This document shows positions 31,932-40,290 of a stretch of DNA of 44,893 bases, one piece after another. Source of the stretch: a virus. Location: IMG/VR virus record IMGVR_UViG_3300008261_001827, positions 1-44,893 of that record; one strand, written 5' to 3'. The notes beneath the pieces were generated by a model that was not told the origin of the DNA, searched no databases, and was given only the letters and a program-made list of their open reading frames with translations. Both the position numbers and the translations under genes were made by a program. Positions within the stretch are counted from its first letter, which is position 1; each line of letters begins with the position of its first letter.

Positions 31932-32996
31932 ATGTCATTTTTTGAACACGTCAAAGACGCGCATCAAGTAGAACAAACGTATAGATACGAAACTTCTACA
32001 ACTCTAGCACAACAAGCGTTAACAGATGGTGGAAGTATTCATCCACTGATCGTTCCATCAAAGCTCACCGGCGGCACCGGGCTTATGAACCCGTCAATTC
32101 TTGTTCATAAAGGAAAACTAATAGTTAATGTAAGATGCACTAACTATTTCTTTTATCATTCTGAGAAAAAGAAGTTTATCCATCCATGGGGACCTCTTAC
32201 ATATCTTCACCCAGAAGATGATATGAAGTTGCGCACAGAGAATTTTTATTGTGAGTTGGATGGAAATTATAACATCACTCGAGTAAACCACGTAGACACT
32301 TCAAAACTTGATAAAGAACCGATATGGGAATTCGTTGGTCTTGAGGATGCAAGACTTGTTGAATGGAACGAAAAACTCTACATGACTGGAGTTCGTAGGG
32401 ATACGAATACGACAGGCCAAGGAAGAATGGAATTATCAGAGATAGAGGTTCTCGATAATGAAGTAATAGAAGTATCTCGCACGCGTATCGGTGCTCCTGG
32501 CGAAGATACATCTTATTGTGAAAAGAACTGGATGCCGGTTCTAGATCAAGATTATACGTACATTAAGTGGTGTAACCCGACAGAAGTAGTTCTTGCTGAT
32601 ATAGAAAAAGCCAAGGCAGAAACCGTGTTTTTAGGCGACACTCGAATGTTTAATAGAAATCCAAAGGGATTGACTGAACCTAGAGGCGGTTCACAAGTCA
32701 TTTCTTTTGGTGATTACTATATTGCGTTAACTCACGAGGTTGATCTTTTTAAGGGAGAAAAGAAGGTAAAGGACGGAGTGTATCGCCATCGCTTTATCGT
32801 ATGGGATAAGAATTGGAACATTGTGAAGTTCTCTGACGACTTTACTATCATGGGTGGTCATACCGAATTTACATGCGGAATGTGCCATTATAAAGGACGA
32901 ATACTTATTACGTTTGGGTTTCAAGATAACGCCGCTTATCTACTCGAAGTGCCGTATGCGACTATTGAAAAATTTGTAAATAATGCGAAGGTTTGA
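31932..32996 (+). CDS. GH130-like five-bladed propeller protein
   Basis: The product has 354 residues. GGSIHPLIVP, FVGLEDARLVEW (Glu138-Asp-Ala-Arg141), EKNWMPVL and HTEFTCGMCHYKGR then FGFQDNAAYLLEV follow the order of motifs in GH130 mannoside phosphorylases and related hydrolases. The E-D-x-R segment is where the catalytic Asp of that group lies. A homologous domain is in the next gene. GH130 enzymes cleave beta-mannosides with phosphate; the Pro of the common E-D-P-R is Ala here, so activity is uncertain. It could act on host or virion glycans, or serve only as a sugar-binding propeller. Confidence 0.6.
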   Translation: MSFFEHVKDAHQVEQTYRYETSTTLAQQALTDGGSIHPLIVPSKLTGGTGLMNPSILVHKGKLIVNVRCTNYFFYHSEKKKFIHPWGPLTYLHPEDDMKLRTENFYCELDGNYNITRVNHVDTSKLDKEPIWEFVGLEDARLVEWNEKLYMTGVRRDTNTTGQGRMELSEIEVLDNEVIEVSRTRIGAPGEDTSYCEKNWMPVLDQDYTYIKWCNPTEVVLADIEKAKAETVFLGDTRMFNRNPKGLTEPRGGSQVISFGDYYIALTHEVDLFKGEKKVKDGVYRHRFIVWDKNWNIVKFSDDFTIMGGHTEFTCGMCHYKGRILITFGFQDNAAYLLEVPYATIEKFVNNAKV

Positions 32997-32997
32997 T

Positions 32998-34599
32998 ATG
33001 ACGGAAGAAATAAAACAGTTGATCACGATGTTCGCTCTTAATCCTAGTGACCCAGAAGTTAGTTTTATGATCGGTTCGTACTATGAGGATTTAGGTCAGT
33101 ACTCATCGGCAGGGTCTTATTACTTACGCTCGGCAGAAAGATTCGATGATAGAAATAAATCTTATGAGAGTCTAATAAGATTAGCAACATGCATGCAATC
33201 TTTGGGAAGACGGAAATATTCAACAAAGGGCCTTCTAAACTTTGCGATATCTCATATGCCAACGCGTCCAGAAGCATATTTAATTCTAAGCAAGTTCATT
33301 GAGAGCAGCGAAACGAATGACGAGAGGTGGTTTACTGCCTATTCACTCGTGTCTACCGCGCTAAGCATTCCAGACTTAGATAGTTTAAAATCGTTGAGAA
33401 GAAAAACCACATATGATGGAAAGTATTCTCTCTTACTTCAGAAAGCTCATGCTGGTTTTCATAGCGGGTTCATAGAGGAATCTAGAGAGATACTTCTTTC
33501 TATTATAAACAGCAGTGATGCCCCTAGACATCATCAGAAAGCTGCTATGAAAAATCTAATGATGATCAAAAAAGAAAATCATAGGTCTCAATACTATCAT
33601 AACGAAACTCCGTTAAAAGATGTTTACCAATCTAGTCTAGCAAAGTACGCATTAGCAAATGGCGGATCGATCCATCCTATTGTTGTACCTCACTCTGTAT
33701 CAAAAGGAATGGCGACAACAAACGCGTCTGTATTTGTTGACAGTCAAGAAAGAGTCTTTGTAAATCTCAGAGAAACTAACTATACTCTTTATTATAGTAA
33801 TAAGTTTCCAGATAAAGATGGGCCTTTAAAATATCTTTATCCTGATAGTGATATTAACATCAGGTCCGAAAACGTTGTATGTAGACTTGACGATCGTCTT
33901 AATGTTATATCTGCGGACAGAATTGATATGAAACTTAATGAGGATCCTAACTGGTTCTACATTGGGTTGGAAGATGGAAGACTCATAGAATGGGAAGGTA
34001 AAAAGTATCTCTGCGGAGTAAGAAGGGATCATATACTCGAAGGTAAGGGTAGGATGGATCTTTCACAGATTGAGATAACCAAGAACGGCGTGGTTGAGGT
34101 AGAACGGTTTTCAATTCCAGCGCCGGGAAACGACGACACCTACTGTGAAAAGAACTGGATGCCTATTCTAGACAAGCCGTTCCAATGGGTGAAGTGGACC
34201 AACCCAACTCAGATAGTTTCATTCGATACTAAAACTCTAAAGACTAACACCGTACATCTTGAGGAGTCTAAAAAGTATCGGTTCCCTCGTGATCTAAGAG
34301 GTGGTTCGCATATCATACCTTGGAACGAAGACTACTACATTGGCATTACTCACGAATGCATGTATAATAACAACGATAGCGGAAGAAGATACTTTCAGAG
34401 AATTATAGTTTGGGACAGAGACTGGAATATAGTATGTTCCACTCGTGACTTTACAATGATGAGTGGATCTATTGAGTTTGTTTCAGGTATTGCTTATCAT
34501 AAGAACGATGTGCTTATATCGTATGGGTACGAGGATAACACATCATATATACTAAGAATACCAAAAAATGTATTTGACGATTTTGTTTTGAGAGGTTGA
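32998..34599 (+). CDS. TPR protein fused to a GH130-like propeller
   Basis: The product has 533 residues. The start at 32998 is chosen over the in-frame 32983 because it lies just after the previous stop with an AAGG at 32988-32991. Residues 1-200 are helical TPR-like repeats (VSFMIGSYYEDLGQYSSAGSY). From about 210 the protein repeats the layout of the previous gene: GGSIHPIVVPH, YIGLEDGRLIEW, EKNWMPIL, and SYGYEDNTSYILRI. It is a paralog with an added N-terminal domain, also seen in the methyltransferase gene that follows. TPRs may hold the enzymes in a complex or bind a carrier protein. Confidence 0.6.
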   Translation: MTEEIKQLITMFALNPSDPEVSFMIGSYYEDLGQYSSAGSYYLRSAERFDDRNKSYESLIRLATCMQSLGRRKYSTKGLLNFAISHMPTRPEAYLILSKFIESSETNDERWFTAYSLVSTALSIPDLDSLKSLRRKTTYDGKYSLLLQKAHAGFHSGFIEESREILLSIINSSDAPRHHQKAAMKNLMMIKKENHRSQYYHNETPLKDVYQSSLAKYALANGGSIHPIVVPHSVSKGMATTNASVFVDSQERVFVNLRETNYTLYYSNKFPDKDGPLKYLYPDSDINIRSENVVCRLDDRLNVISADRIDMKLNEDPNWFYIGLEDGRLIEWEGKKYLCGVRRDHILEGKGRMDLSQIEITKNGVVEVERFSIPAPGNDDTYCEKNWMPILDKPFQWVKWTNPTQIVSFDTKTLKTNTVHLEESKKYRFPRDLRGGSHIIPWNEDYYIGITHECMYNNNDSGRRYFQRIIVWDRDWNIVCSTRDFTMMSGSIEFVSGIAYHKNDVLISYGYEDNTSYILRIPKNVFDDFVLRG

Positions 34600-34600
34600 T

Positions 34601-35620
34601 ATGCTTGTAGAAAAGATTAAATCTTATGTAAGTGATCCAGAAAACGCGCAGTTCAACTACGATCTTGGAAAGGAGTATGAAGTACTTAAACAGTACTCTG
34701 CCGCCTGCGGATACTTTTTAAGAGCTGCGGATAGAACTGACGACAACGAGTTGGTCTATAATTCTTTAGTGTCAGCCGCAAAGTCTCTAATAGAGCACGG
34801 TGACAGCTTCGCAATCGTAGATAAGATTTTAAAGCATGCTATGTCAATAGATACGTCAAGAATAGACGCGTTTTATCTTATGCTGCTAACTTATAAATAT
34901 ATTGGAGAAGATCAAGCATTTGAGGAAATGCACCCAGTCTTTCTTCGACTAAAAGAAGAAACCACTAAGAGCGAGATATATGATATGATAAATTTGAACG
35001 ATATAATGAAGAAGTACATTCCTTCGATTGGTACTATTAGATACTCCGAAGACCAACCACAAAAAGATTTCAAACACATGATAGAGAAAGAGTTTGCAGC
35101 GGCTGCTACGACTCCTAGTGACATTCATGAACACTTGCCGGTTCTATACGAACTCGCCAAAGAATGCAATCATATAACAGAGATGGGTGTAAGGTTTGGA
35201 GTTAGTACTAGGGCATTCTTGAGAGCTAACGCAAAACTAATTTCTTATGACATCGTTACAGATCAAAAAGTAGTTGAACTCATGAATAATGCTAGTTCCG
35301 CTGGAAAAGACACAAAGTTCATTGAAGCGGATGTTCTTAATGTCGAGATTGAGGAGACAGATCTTTTGTTTATAGACACATGGCACGAATATGAACAACT
35401 AAAGAAAGAACTATCTCTTCATGCTAACAAAGTAAGAAAGTACATCGCATTTCATGATACGAACACATATGGTCTAAAAAATGAAGGTGGAGACAACAAA
35501 CAACTTACACAAGGGCTCCTTCCTGCGATTATAGAGTTTCTTATTGAAAATCAAAATTGGAGATTTAAGATGTTTCTTACAAACAACAATGGTCTCACAG
35601 TGCTAGAAAGAATTTCGTAA
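34601..35620 (+). CDS. TPR protein fused to a CmcI-like methyltransferase
   Basis: The product has 339 residues. Residues 1-130 form the same helical TPR type as the previous gene (FNYDLGKEYEVLKQYSAACG). From about 180, ITEMGVRFGVSTRAFLRA is motif I of the cephalosporin-hydroxylase (CmcI)-like methyltransferases. It is followed by LLFIDTWHEYEQLKKEL (motif IV) and IAFHDTNTYG. It begins one base after the preceding stop, and the next gene overlaps its stop by one base. The same N-terminal TPR domain on two different catalytic domains is notable. Substrate unknown; a glycan hydroxyl is likely from the context. Confidence 0.6.
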   Translation: MLVEKIKSYVSDPENAQFNYDLGKEYEVLKQYSAACGYFLRAADRTDDNELVYNSLVSAAKSLIEHGDSFAIVDKILKHAMSIDTSRIDAFYLMLLTYKYIGEDQAFEEMHPVFLRLKEETTKSEIYDMINLNDIMKKYIPSIGTIRYSEDQPQKDFKHMIEKEFAAAATTPSDIHEHLPVLYELAKECNHITEMGVRFGVSTRAFLRANAKLISYDIVTDQKVVELMNNASSAGKDTKFIEADVLNVEIEETDLLFIDTWHEYEQLKKELSLHANKVRKYIAFHDTNTYGLKNEGGDNKQLTQGLLPAIIEFLIENQNWRFKMFLTNNNGLTVLERIS

Positions 35621-36336
35621 TGAATAGTCTAAATGACAACATATCATTTGATGGTATAGATTCTATAGAAACTGTAGCAACGCTATATCACGAATTCTTT
35701 ATAAGAAATGATTACGATTGGTGGTATAAAGTTCAACCAAACGACATCGTAGTGGACATAGGTGCATGTAACGGAATGTTCACATGTCATGCTCTGGACA
35801 ACGGCGCCAAAAAGGTGTATTCTATCGAGGGAAATTCTAAACTCATAAAAACAGTAATACACAATGCGTCACCACATATCATAAATAAAAAAGAATCTCC
35901 ATTGGTTCCTATTAACTGCGTTATAGGGAATGACCCAATGTATACTAGAAATGTTTTTGGCGAAGGATATGATAAGGCCGTTCCTATTCGTTCGTTTAAA
36001 GATATCATAAAGGAATATGATATCACGCATATAGACTATCTTAAGATAGATGCCGAAGGAGCCGAATATGATATCTTGTCAGAAGAAAATCTTGAATTCA
36101 TAAAAAATAATGTTAAACACATTGCGGTCGAAGTGCATCTTGATTGCTTTGAAGATGCGCCAGTTTTATTCAAAAAATTTAGAGACAACTTCTTATCAAA
36201 ATTTGATGCAAGTAAGATAAAATATCTTCAGGAAGATTCACAACAGAAAATGTATGACGATGCATATTTGAATTCAAAGTGGCCTCTCGGTTGGGGAAGC
36301 TGTTGGATGATCTACATCTGCAACAAGTCATTATAA
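35620..36336 (+). CDS. FkbM-family methyltransferase
   Basis: The product has 238 residues. VVDIGACNGMFTCHAL is motif I and KKVYSIEGNSKLIK motif II. ITHIDYLKIDAEGAEYDIL is the FkbM signature, followed by VKHIAVEVHLDCF. The domain is complete. It sits between the TPR-methyltransferase and the GT17 fusion. Another FkbM gene lies at 37945 and a third in the first island at 11926, so O-methylation of sugars seems to be a theme. The start overlaps the preceding stop (TAATG). Confidence 0.75.
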   Translation: MNSLNDNISFDGIDSIETVATLYHEFFIRNDYDWWYKVQPNDIVVDIGACNGMFTCHALDNGAKKVYSIEGNSKLIKTVIHNASPHIINKKESPLVPINCVIGNDPMYTRNVFGEGYDKAVPIRSFKDIIKEYDITHIDYLKIDAEGAEYDILSEENLEFIKNNVKHIAVEVHLDCFEDAPVLFKKFRDNFLSKFDASKIKYLQEDSQQKMYDDAYLNSKWPLGWGSCWMIYICNKSL

Positions 36337-36358
36337 TAATTTGAGAGGTACAAATAAT

Positions 36359-37942
36359 ATGATAGTCGATTTCTTTCCTTTCTTTGCTCCATACGGAGAA
36401 GAAACACTTAAGCTGAGATATGAAGTACTTAAGGATCATGTAGATTATTTTGTTATATCAGAGTCAAATAAAACTCACGCTGGTCATAAAGTTGAAAGAC
36501 AGTTTCCTGAGATCGCAGGCAGACTTGAGATGGATCCAAATAAGATCATCTATATAGCACACGATATACCGGACGACGACAAGTTGGAGATCCTTCCTAT
36601 TGATATTCAAAACACGTATGGAAATCGTGATAAGATTGAATCGCAAAGAGCAAGAGCTCGTGAGCGCCTTCAGAAAGACGCGCTCCTAAAAGTCCTCGAC
36701 ACGTTTGATGATGATACTGTCTTTATTCACGGCGATGCTGATGAAATCATTCGGCCGGATGGAATTCCGTATCTATCACGTGTCTGCCGAGAAAACCAAG
36801 AGATAATCATTAAGGTTCCACTCGTTTATCTCGAAGGAAGAGCAGATCTTCGTCTTTATCACAGAGATAGTAACACACCGGTTCAATGGTCCGGCGCAAT
36901 GTTTCTTGCTACGAAAGCTCAACTTAAAAGGGCTACACCAGCGCAGATACGTTCAAATGTAAATAACCCGTTTCCAATTCATTATATTACGGAAAACGGT
37001 GCTGCTATTCAGGATCTTGGATGGCACTTCTCTTGGATGGGTGGGCCTGAAAAGCGAGCCCTGAAGTCTCAAGTATGGGCCCATTATAACGACTCATTCG
37101 AGTGGTTAGGAGGAAATGAAACAGACAGCATTAAAGAGATAAAGTCATACCGTGACGAGACATACGTGACATTCTTAACAGAGAACGAAATGAAAGAAGG
37201 ATCTACTCCGCCTTCTGGAAATAAAAATCACGTCTTAAAGAAGTACTCTATTAGTGGGCTACCAAAAGAAATTCTTGAGAGCGAGTACTTAAAGAACTAC
37301 TTTCTGCCAGATGTCAAAGAAGATAGTTTAGATGTATTTGAAAGGGCTGTTATAAATCCTTCTTCTCTAATAAGCCCGTATAAAAAGAGAGTATGGATCG
37401 TAGACGATTTCTATCATAACCCAGATGAAGTAAGACAGTATGCTCTAACTCGTGAATTCGATAAGGGTGGCTTCGGAAAAGGATATATGGGAAATAGAAC
37501 TTTTAAACAGTTTCTATTCCCAGGCCTGAAGGAAGAATTTGAAAAGATCATGGGAATGAAGATTACAAAATGGGAACAACATGGTATGAATGGCAGGTTC
37601 CAGACATGTTATGCAGGAGATGCTCTTGTTTATCACTGCGACGATCAGAAATATGCTGGTATGTTATTCCTAACACCCGACGCGCCATTCGAGACTGGTA
37701 CTTCAATGTACGCGCATAAGGCAACACGTATTCGTCACAATTCTCATCCAGAGATCATGAGCACCTTCTCTGGGCACACTACTCTCGATAAAACTCCATA
37801 TGAACCGGTCGACGTAGTTGGAAATGTCTATAACAGACTCGTCATATTTGACGCAGGTATGATTCACGCAGCATCCGGATACTTCGGATATAACAACGAG
37901 AATTCTCGCTTGTGGCAAATGTTCTTTTTTGACGCGGAGTAA
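36359..37942 (+). CDS. GT17-like glycosyltransferase fused to a 2OG-Fe(II) oxygenase
   Basis: The product has 527 residues. The start is the ATG at 36359 with a GAGAGG site; an upstream TTG is not needed. Residues 1-270 resemble GT17 enzymes (DFFPFFAPYGEETLKLRYEV, then DYFVISESNKTHAG, and HGDADEIIRPDG, the acidic donor motif). Residues 340-527 carry the oxygenase set: H426-C-D428, distal His503 (AGMIHAASGYFG) and Arg517 (NSRLWQMFFF). All three iron ligands and the 2OG-binding Arg are present, so this half could be active. The two halves together suggest transfer of a sugar followed by hydroxylation, or two steps on one protein target. Confidence 0.65.
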   Translation: MIVDFFPFFAPYGEETLKLRYEVLKDHVDYFVISESNKTHAGHKVERQFPEIAGRLEMDPNKIIYIAHDIPDDDKLEILPIDIQNTYGNRDKIESQRARARERLQKDALLKVLDTFDDDTVFIHGDADEIIRPDGIPYLSRVCRENQEIIIKVPLVYLEGRADLRLYHRDSNTPVQWSGAMFLATKAQLKRATPAQIRSNVNNPFPIHYITENGAAIQDLGWHFSWMGGPEKRALKSQVWAHYNDSFEWLGGNETDSIKEIKSYRDETYVTFLTENEMKEGSTPPSGNKNHVLKKYSISGLPKEILESEYLKNYFLPDVKEDSLDVFERAVINPSSLISPYKKRVWIVDDFYHNPDEVRQYALTREFDKGGFGKGYMGNRTFKQFLFPGLKEEFEKIMGMKITKWEQHGMNGRFQTCYAGDALVYHCDDQKYAGMLFLTPDAPFETGTSMYAHKATRIRHNSHPEIMSTFSGHTTLDKTPYEPVDVVGNVYNRLVIFDAGMIHAASGYFGYNNENSRLWQMFFFDAE

Positions 37943-37944
37943 AG

Positions 37945-38676
37945 ATGAATTACGAAAACTTTGATTGGGGTCCAACAGATAAAGAATATGCAAACTTATT
38001 TACTAAAGAAAATTTTATCGATAGAACATACGAACTATTATATAAGATAAAAGAAATCGATGTCGTTGTAGATATTGGTGCAAACGTTGGTTCTTTCATA
38101 TATTCTCTAAAGGATATTAAACCTAAACACGCATTTTGTTTAGAACCATCAAACATTGTATTCAAAACGCTGGAAAAAAATCTAGAAATATTTTCGTGTA
38201 CACTGATAAATAAAGGTATATCTGGAGTAGATACCGACTACAACATAATCAAACCGGGGTCAGATTATATCTATCATCACGCCGGCAGTATGTTTTCAAC
38301 TATTCGGTTCGATACGTTAATAAAAGATTATAACATAGAGACGATAGATTTCTTAAAATTTGATTGCGAAGGCGGGGAAGCTTTTATCTTCACTAAAGAA
38401 AATTCTTCTATGATCAAAAAAATAGTTAAGAACATAGCTGGTGAATATCACATAGTCGGAGTTCCAAATTCTATAGAGAACTTTATAGAATTTAGAGATA
38501 ACTACCTGTTAGATTTAAGAGGAACAGAACATCTGCGTGTATATGAAAGAGATGGAAAAGACGTAACAGAACAAATTTTCGATAACAACTTTTTGCGTGC
38601 CTATGAAGAGTGGTGGAGAATTAATAACCCATATAAGGGTCAGTTTATGGTATATGCAAATTTGAAAGGAATGTAG
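37945..38676 (+). CDS. FkbM-family methyltransferase
   Basis: The product has 243 residues with a GGAG site upstream. VVVDIGANVGSFIYSL is motif I, HAFCLEPSNIVFKTL motif II, and IETIDFLKFDCEGGEAFIF the FkbM signature. It is a diverged relative of 35620-36336; the two share the N-terminal layout but differ in their C-terminal thirds. A W-W-x-I-N-N-P-Y ending is unusual. It is one base from the next gene. Substrate unknown. Confidence 0.7.
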   Translation: MNYENFDWGPTDKEYANLFTKENFIDRTYELLYKIKEIDVVVDIGANVGSFIYSLKDIKPKHAFCLEPSNIVFKTLEKNLEIFSCTLINKGISGVDTDYNIIKPGSDYIYHHAGSMFSTIRFDTLIKDYNIETIDFLKFDCEGGEAFIFTKENSSMIKKIVKNIAGEYHIVGVPNSIENFIEFRDNYLLDLRGTEHLRVYERDGKDVTEQIFDNNFLRAYEEWWRINNPYKGQFMVYANLKGM

Positions 38677-38677
38677 A

Positions 38678-39424
38678 ATGAAGATAGTACTTGTAACTGG
38701 TGGTTTCGATCCCCTTCATAGCGGTCATATTGCATACTTTAATGAAGCAAAAGAACTCGGAGATATTCTAATAGTTGGAGTAAATAGTGACGAATGGCTG
38801 ACTCGTAAAAAGGGTCAGCCATTCATGAGTCTATCAGAAAGAGTTGCGATCGTTGAGAGCCTTCATATGGTCGATAGTGTCATGATATTTGACGATAGTG
38901 ACGGCGGGGCGTCCGAAGCGATTAAGCTGTGTCTAGGAAAGTATCCACACGATGAAATCATTTTTGCGAACGGTGGTGATAGAACCGATAGCAATATTCC
39001 GGAAATGAGTATCGTAGACAGCCGACTATCGTTTGTGTTTGGAGTCGGTGGAACTCATAAGATGAATTCTAGCAGTAAGATCCTTACTGAGTGGAAGACA
39101 CCTAAGACGGAAAGAAAGTGGGGATACTATCGAGTCCTACACTCGGACGGTCCTTCTACAAAAGTAAAAGAACTCATAGTCGAGCCAGGAAAGTCTCTCA
39201 GTCTTCAGAGACATAGTTTTAGAAACGAACTATGGTACGTTACAAATGGTACCGGTGCTATCAAACTAAACGGAGTGTTGTCGCCTTTAAAGAAAGGCGA
39301 CTTTGTAAACATATATGTTTCTGACTGGCACCAACTCATTAACGATTCTTCTGAAGAACTAAAGATTGTTGAGATCCAGTATGGACAGAACTGCTACGAA
39401 GAAGATATCGAGCGCATCGAGTAA
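38678..39424 (+). CDS. Nucleotidyltransferase-cupin (PMI-II type) fusion
   Basis: The product has 248 residues. Residues 1-130 are a class I nucleotidyltransferase (GGFDPLHSGHIAYFNEAKEL, with the H-x-G-H pair), close in layout to HldE/cytidylyltransferase domains. Residues 147-248 match the C-terminal cupin of type II phosphomannose isomerase/mannose-1-phosphate guanylyltransferase: W-G-Y-Y-R, VEPGKSLSLQRHSFRNELWY, V-T-N-G-T-G, KIVEIQYG, and EEDIERIE. The usual His-His pair before R-x-E is His-Ser here, so metal binding may be changed. In ordinary PMI-II the partner is a GT-A-like nucleotidyltransferase; here it is a HIGH-type one. The window holds this and 15489 as two separate HIGH-type enzymes. 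Confidence 0.65.
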   Translation: MKIVLVTGGFDPLHSGHIAYFNEAKELGDILIVGVNSDEWLTRKKGQPFMSLSERVAIVESLHMVDSVMIFDDSDGGASEAIKLCLGKYPHDEIIFANGGDRTDSNIPEMSIVDSRLSFVFGVGGTHKMNSSSKILTEWKTPKTERKWGYYRVLHSDGPSTKVKELIVEPGKSLSLQRHSFRNELWYVTNGTGAIKLNGVLSPLKKGDFVNIYVSDWHQLINDSSEELKIVEIQYGQNCYEEDIERIE

Positions 39425-39452
39425 GTATATACTACCGGCTTGATAGATGTTA

Positions 39453-39543
39453 AATCTAATTATATCAGATATTTCACATATGTCAACCAAAAAATGTGGT
39501 TCATCTTCTTTTATAAATAGATCAAAAAGTAGGGTGATCAAAC
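39453..39543 (+). promoter_or_regulatory. Late promoter module B: conserved upstream block, imperfect hairpin and leader
   Basis: This copy aligns gap-free with 20251-20341. The distance from AATCT to TATAAATA (59 bases) and from the end of the box to the ATG (25 bases) is identical in both. Flanks of the box pair imperfectly (39499-39514 region with 39523-39540; about 13 of 16 positions pair counting G-U), although the arm sequences differ from copy A. The right arm covers AGGGTG upstream of the ATG. It leads the neck/terminase operon. The preceding bases 39425-39452 hold nothing recognisable. Confidence 0.55.
39512..39519 (+). promoter_or_regulatory. T4-type late promoter (TATAAATA)
   Basis: A perfect TATAAATAGA lies 25 bases (end of box to ATG) from the neck gene gp13, within module B. 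The late-gene identity of gp13-gp17 supports a true late promoter. Confidence 0.8.
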
Positions 39544-40287
39544 ATGGCACGTCCTTCAACAAGAAGCGAATTCAAAGATTATGTTCTTAGAAAGATCGGT
39601 GCGCCAGTCATTCAGATCAACGTTTCTGATGAACAGATAGAAGATCGTATTGACGAGGCAATAGCATTCTGGAGAGACTACCACTATGATGGTAGCCAGA
39701 TGATATATCTTAAGCATGCTCTAACACAACAAGAGATAGATCAGGGATATATCGAAGTACCACAAAACATTCTCGGTATCACTCGTATCTTTGATCTTAG
39801 CTCTTCTATCTCGACCGGTACCGGCTTCTTCAACGTTCAATACCAATTCGTTTTGAACAACCTAGAAGACATTACTGGGTACAACATTCAGCATTACTAC
39901 ATGGCTCTATCTCACCTACAGTTCCTGCAAGAAATACTTGTAGGCCGCCCTCTCATAAGATACAATCGCCATGTAAACCGTTTATATGTAGATGTAAATA
40001 AGGCCATATTGAATCCTGGGTCGTTTATCATTATAGAGGGATATGACATTATTGATGGCAACACATACTCCGACGTATGGAGCGATCGCTTTCTTCAGAA
40101 CTATGCGTCTATCTTAATACGCGAGCAGTGGGGTGTAAACCTAACTAAGTTTACAAACATGCAACTTATCGGAGGTGTTCAGTTCAACGGCGAACAGATC
40201 CTATCGGAAGCAAAAGCAGACCGCAAAGAGATGGAAGAAAATGCGAAGACTTCACTTCAACCACTCGTTTACAATTTCGTTGGATGA
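39544..40287 (+). CDS. gp13: Neck protein gp13
   Basis: The product has 247 residues. The N terminus SEFKDYVLRKIGAPVIQINV, followed by DRIDEAIAFWRDYHYDG, and the middle ILNPGSFIIIEGYDII with Y-S-D-V-W-S-D-R-F are the hallmarks of T4-like gp13. Gp13 and gp14 form the neck that closes the DNA-filled head and joins it to the tail. The identity is supported by the neighbours gp14, gp15, gp16 and gp17 in T4 order. It ends with a helix (EAKADRKEMEENAKTSLQPL) typical of the family. It is the first gene after the second hairpin-embedded late promoter. Confidence 0.9.
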   Translation: MARPSTRSEFKDYVLRKIGAPVIQINVSDEQIEDRIDEAIAFWRDYHYDGSQMIYLKHALTQQEIDQGYIEVPQNILGITRIFDLSSSISTGTGFFNVQYQFVLNNLEDITGYNIQHYYMALSHLQFLQEILVGRPLIRYNRHVNRLYVDVNKAILNPGSFIIIEGYDIIDGNTYSDVWSDRFLQNYASILIREQWGVNLTKFTNMQLIGGVQFNGEQILSEAKADRKEMEENAKTSLQPLVYNFVG

Positions 40288-40290
40288 TAA

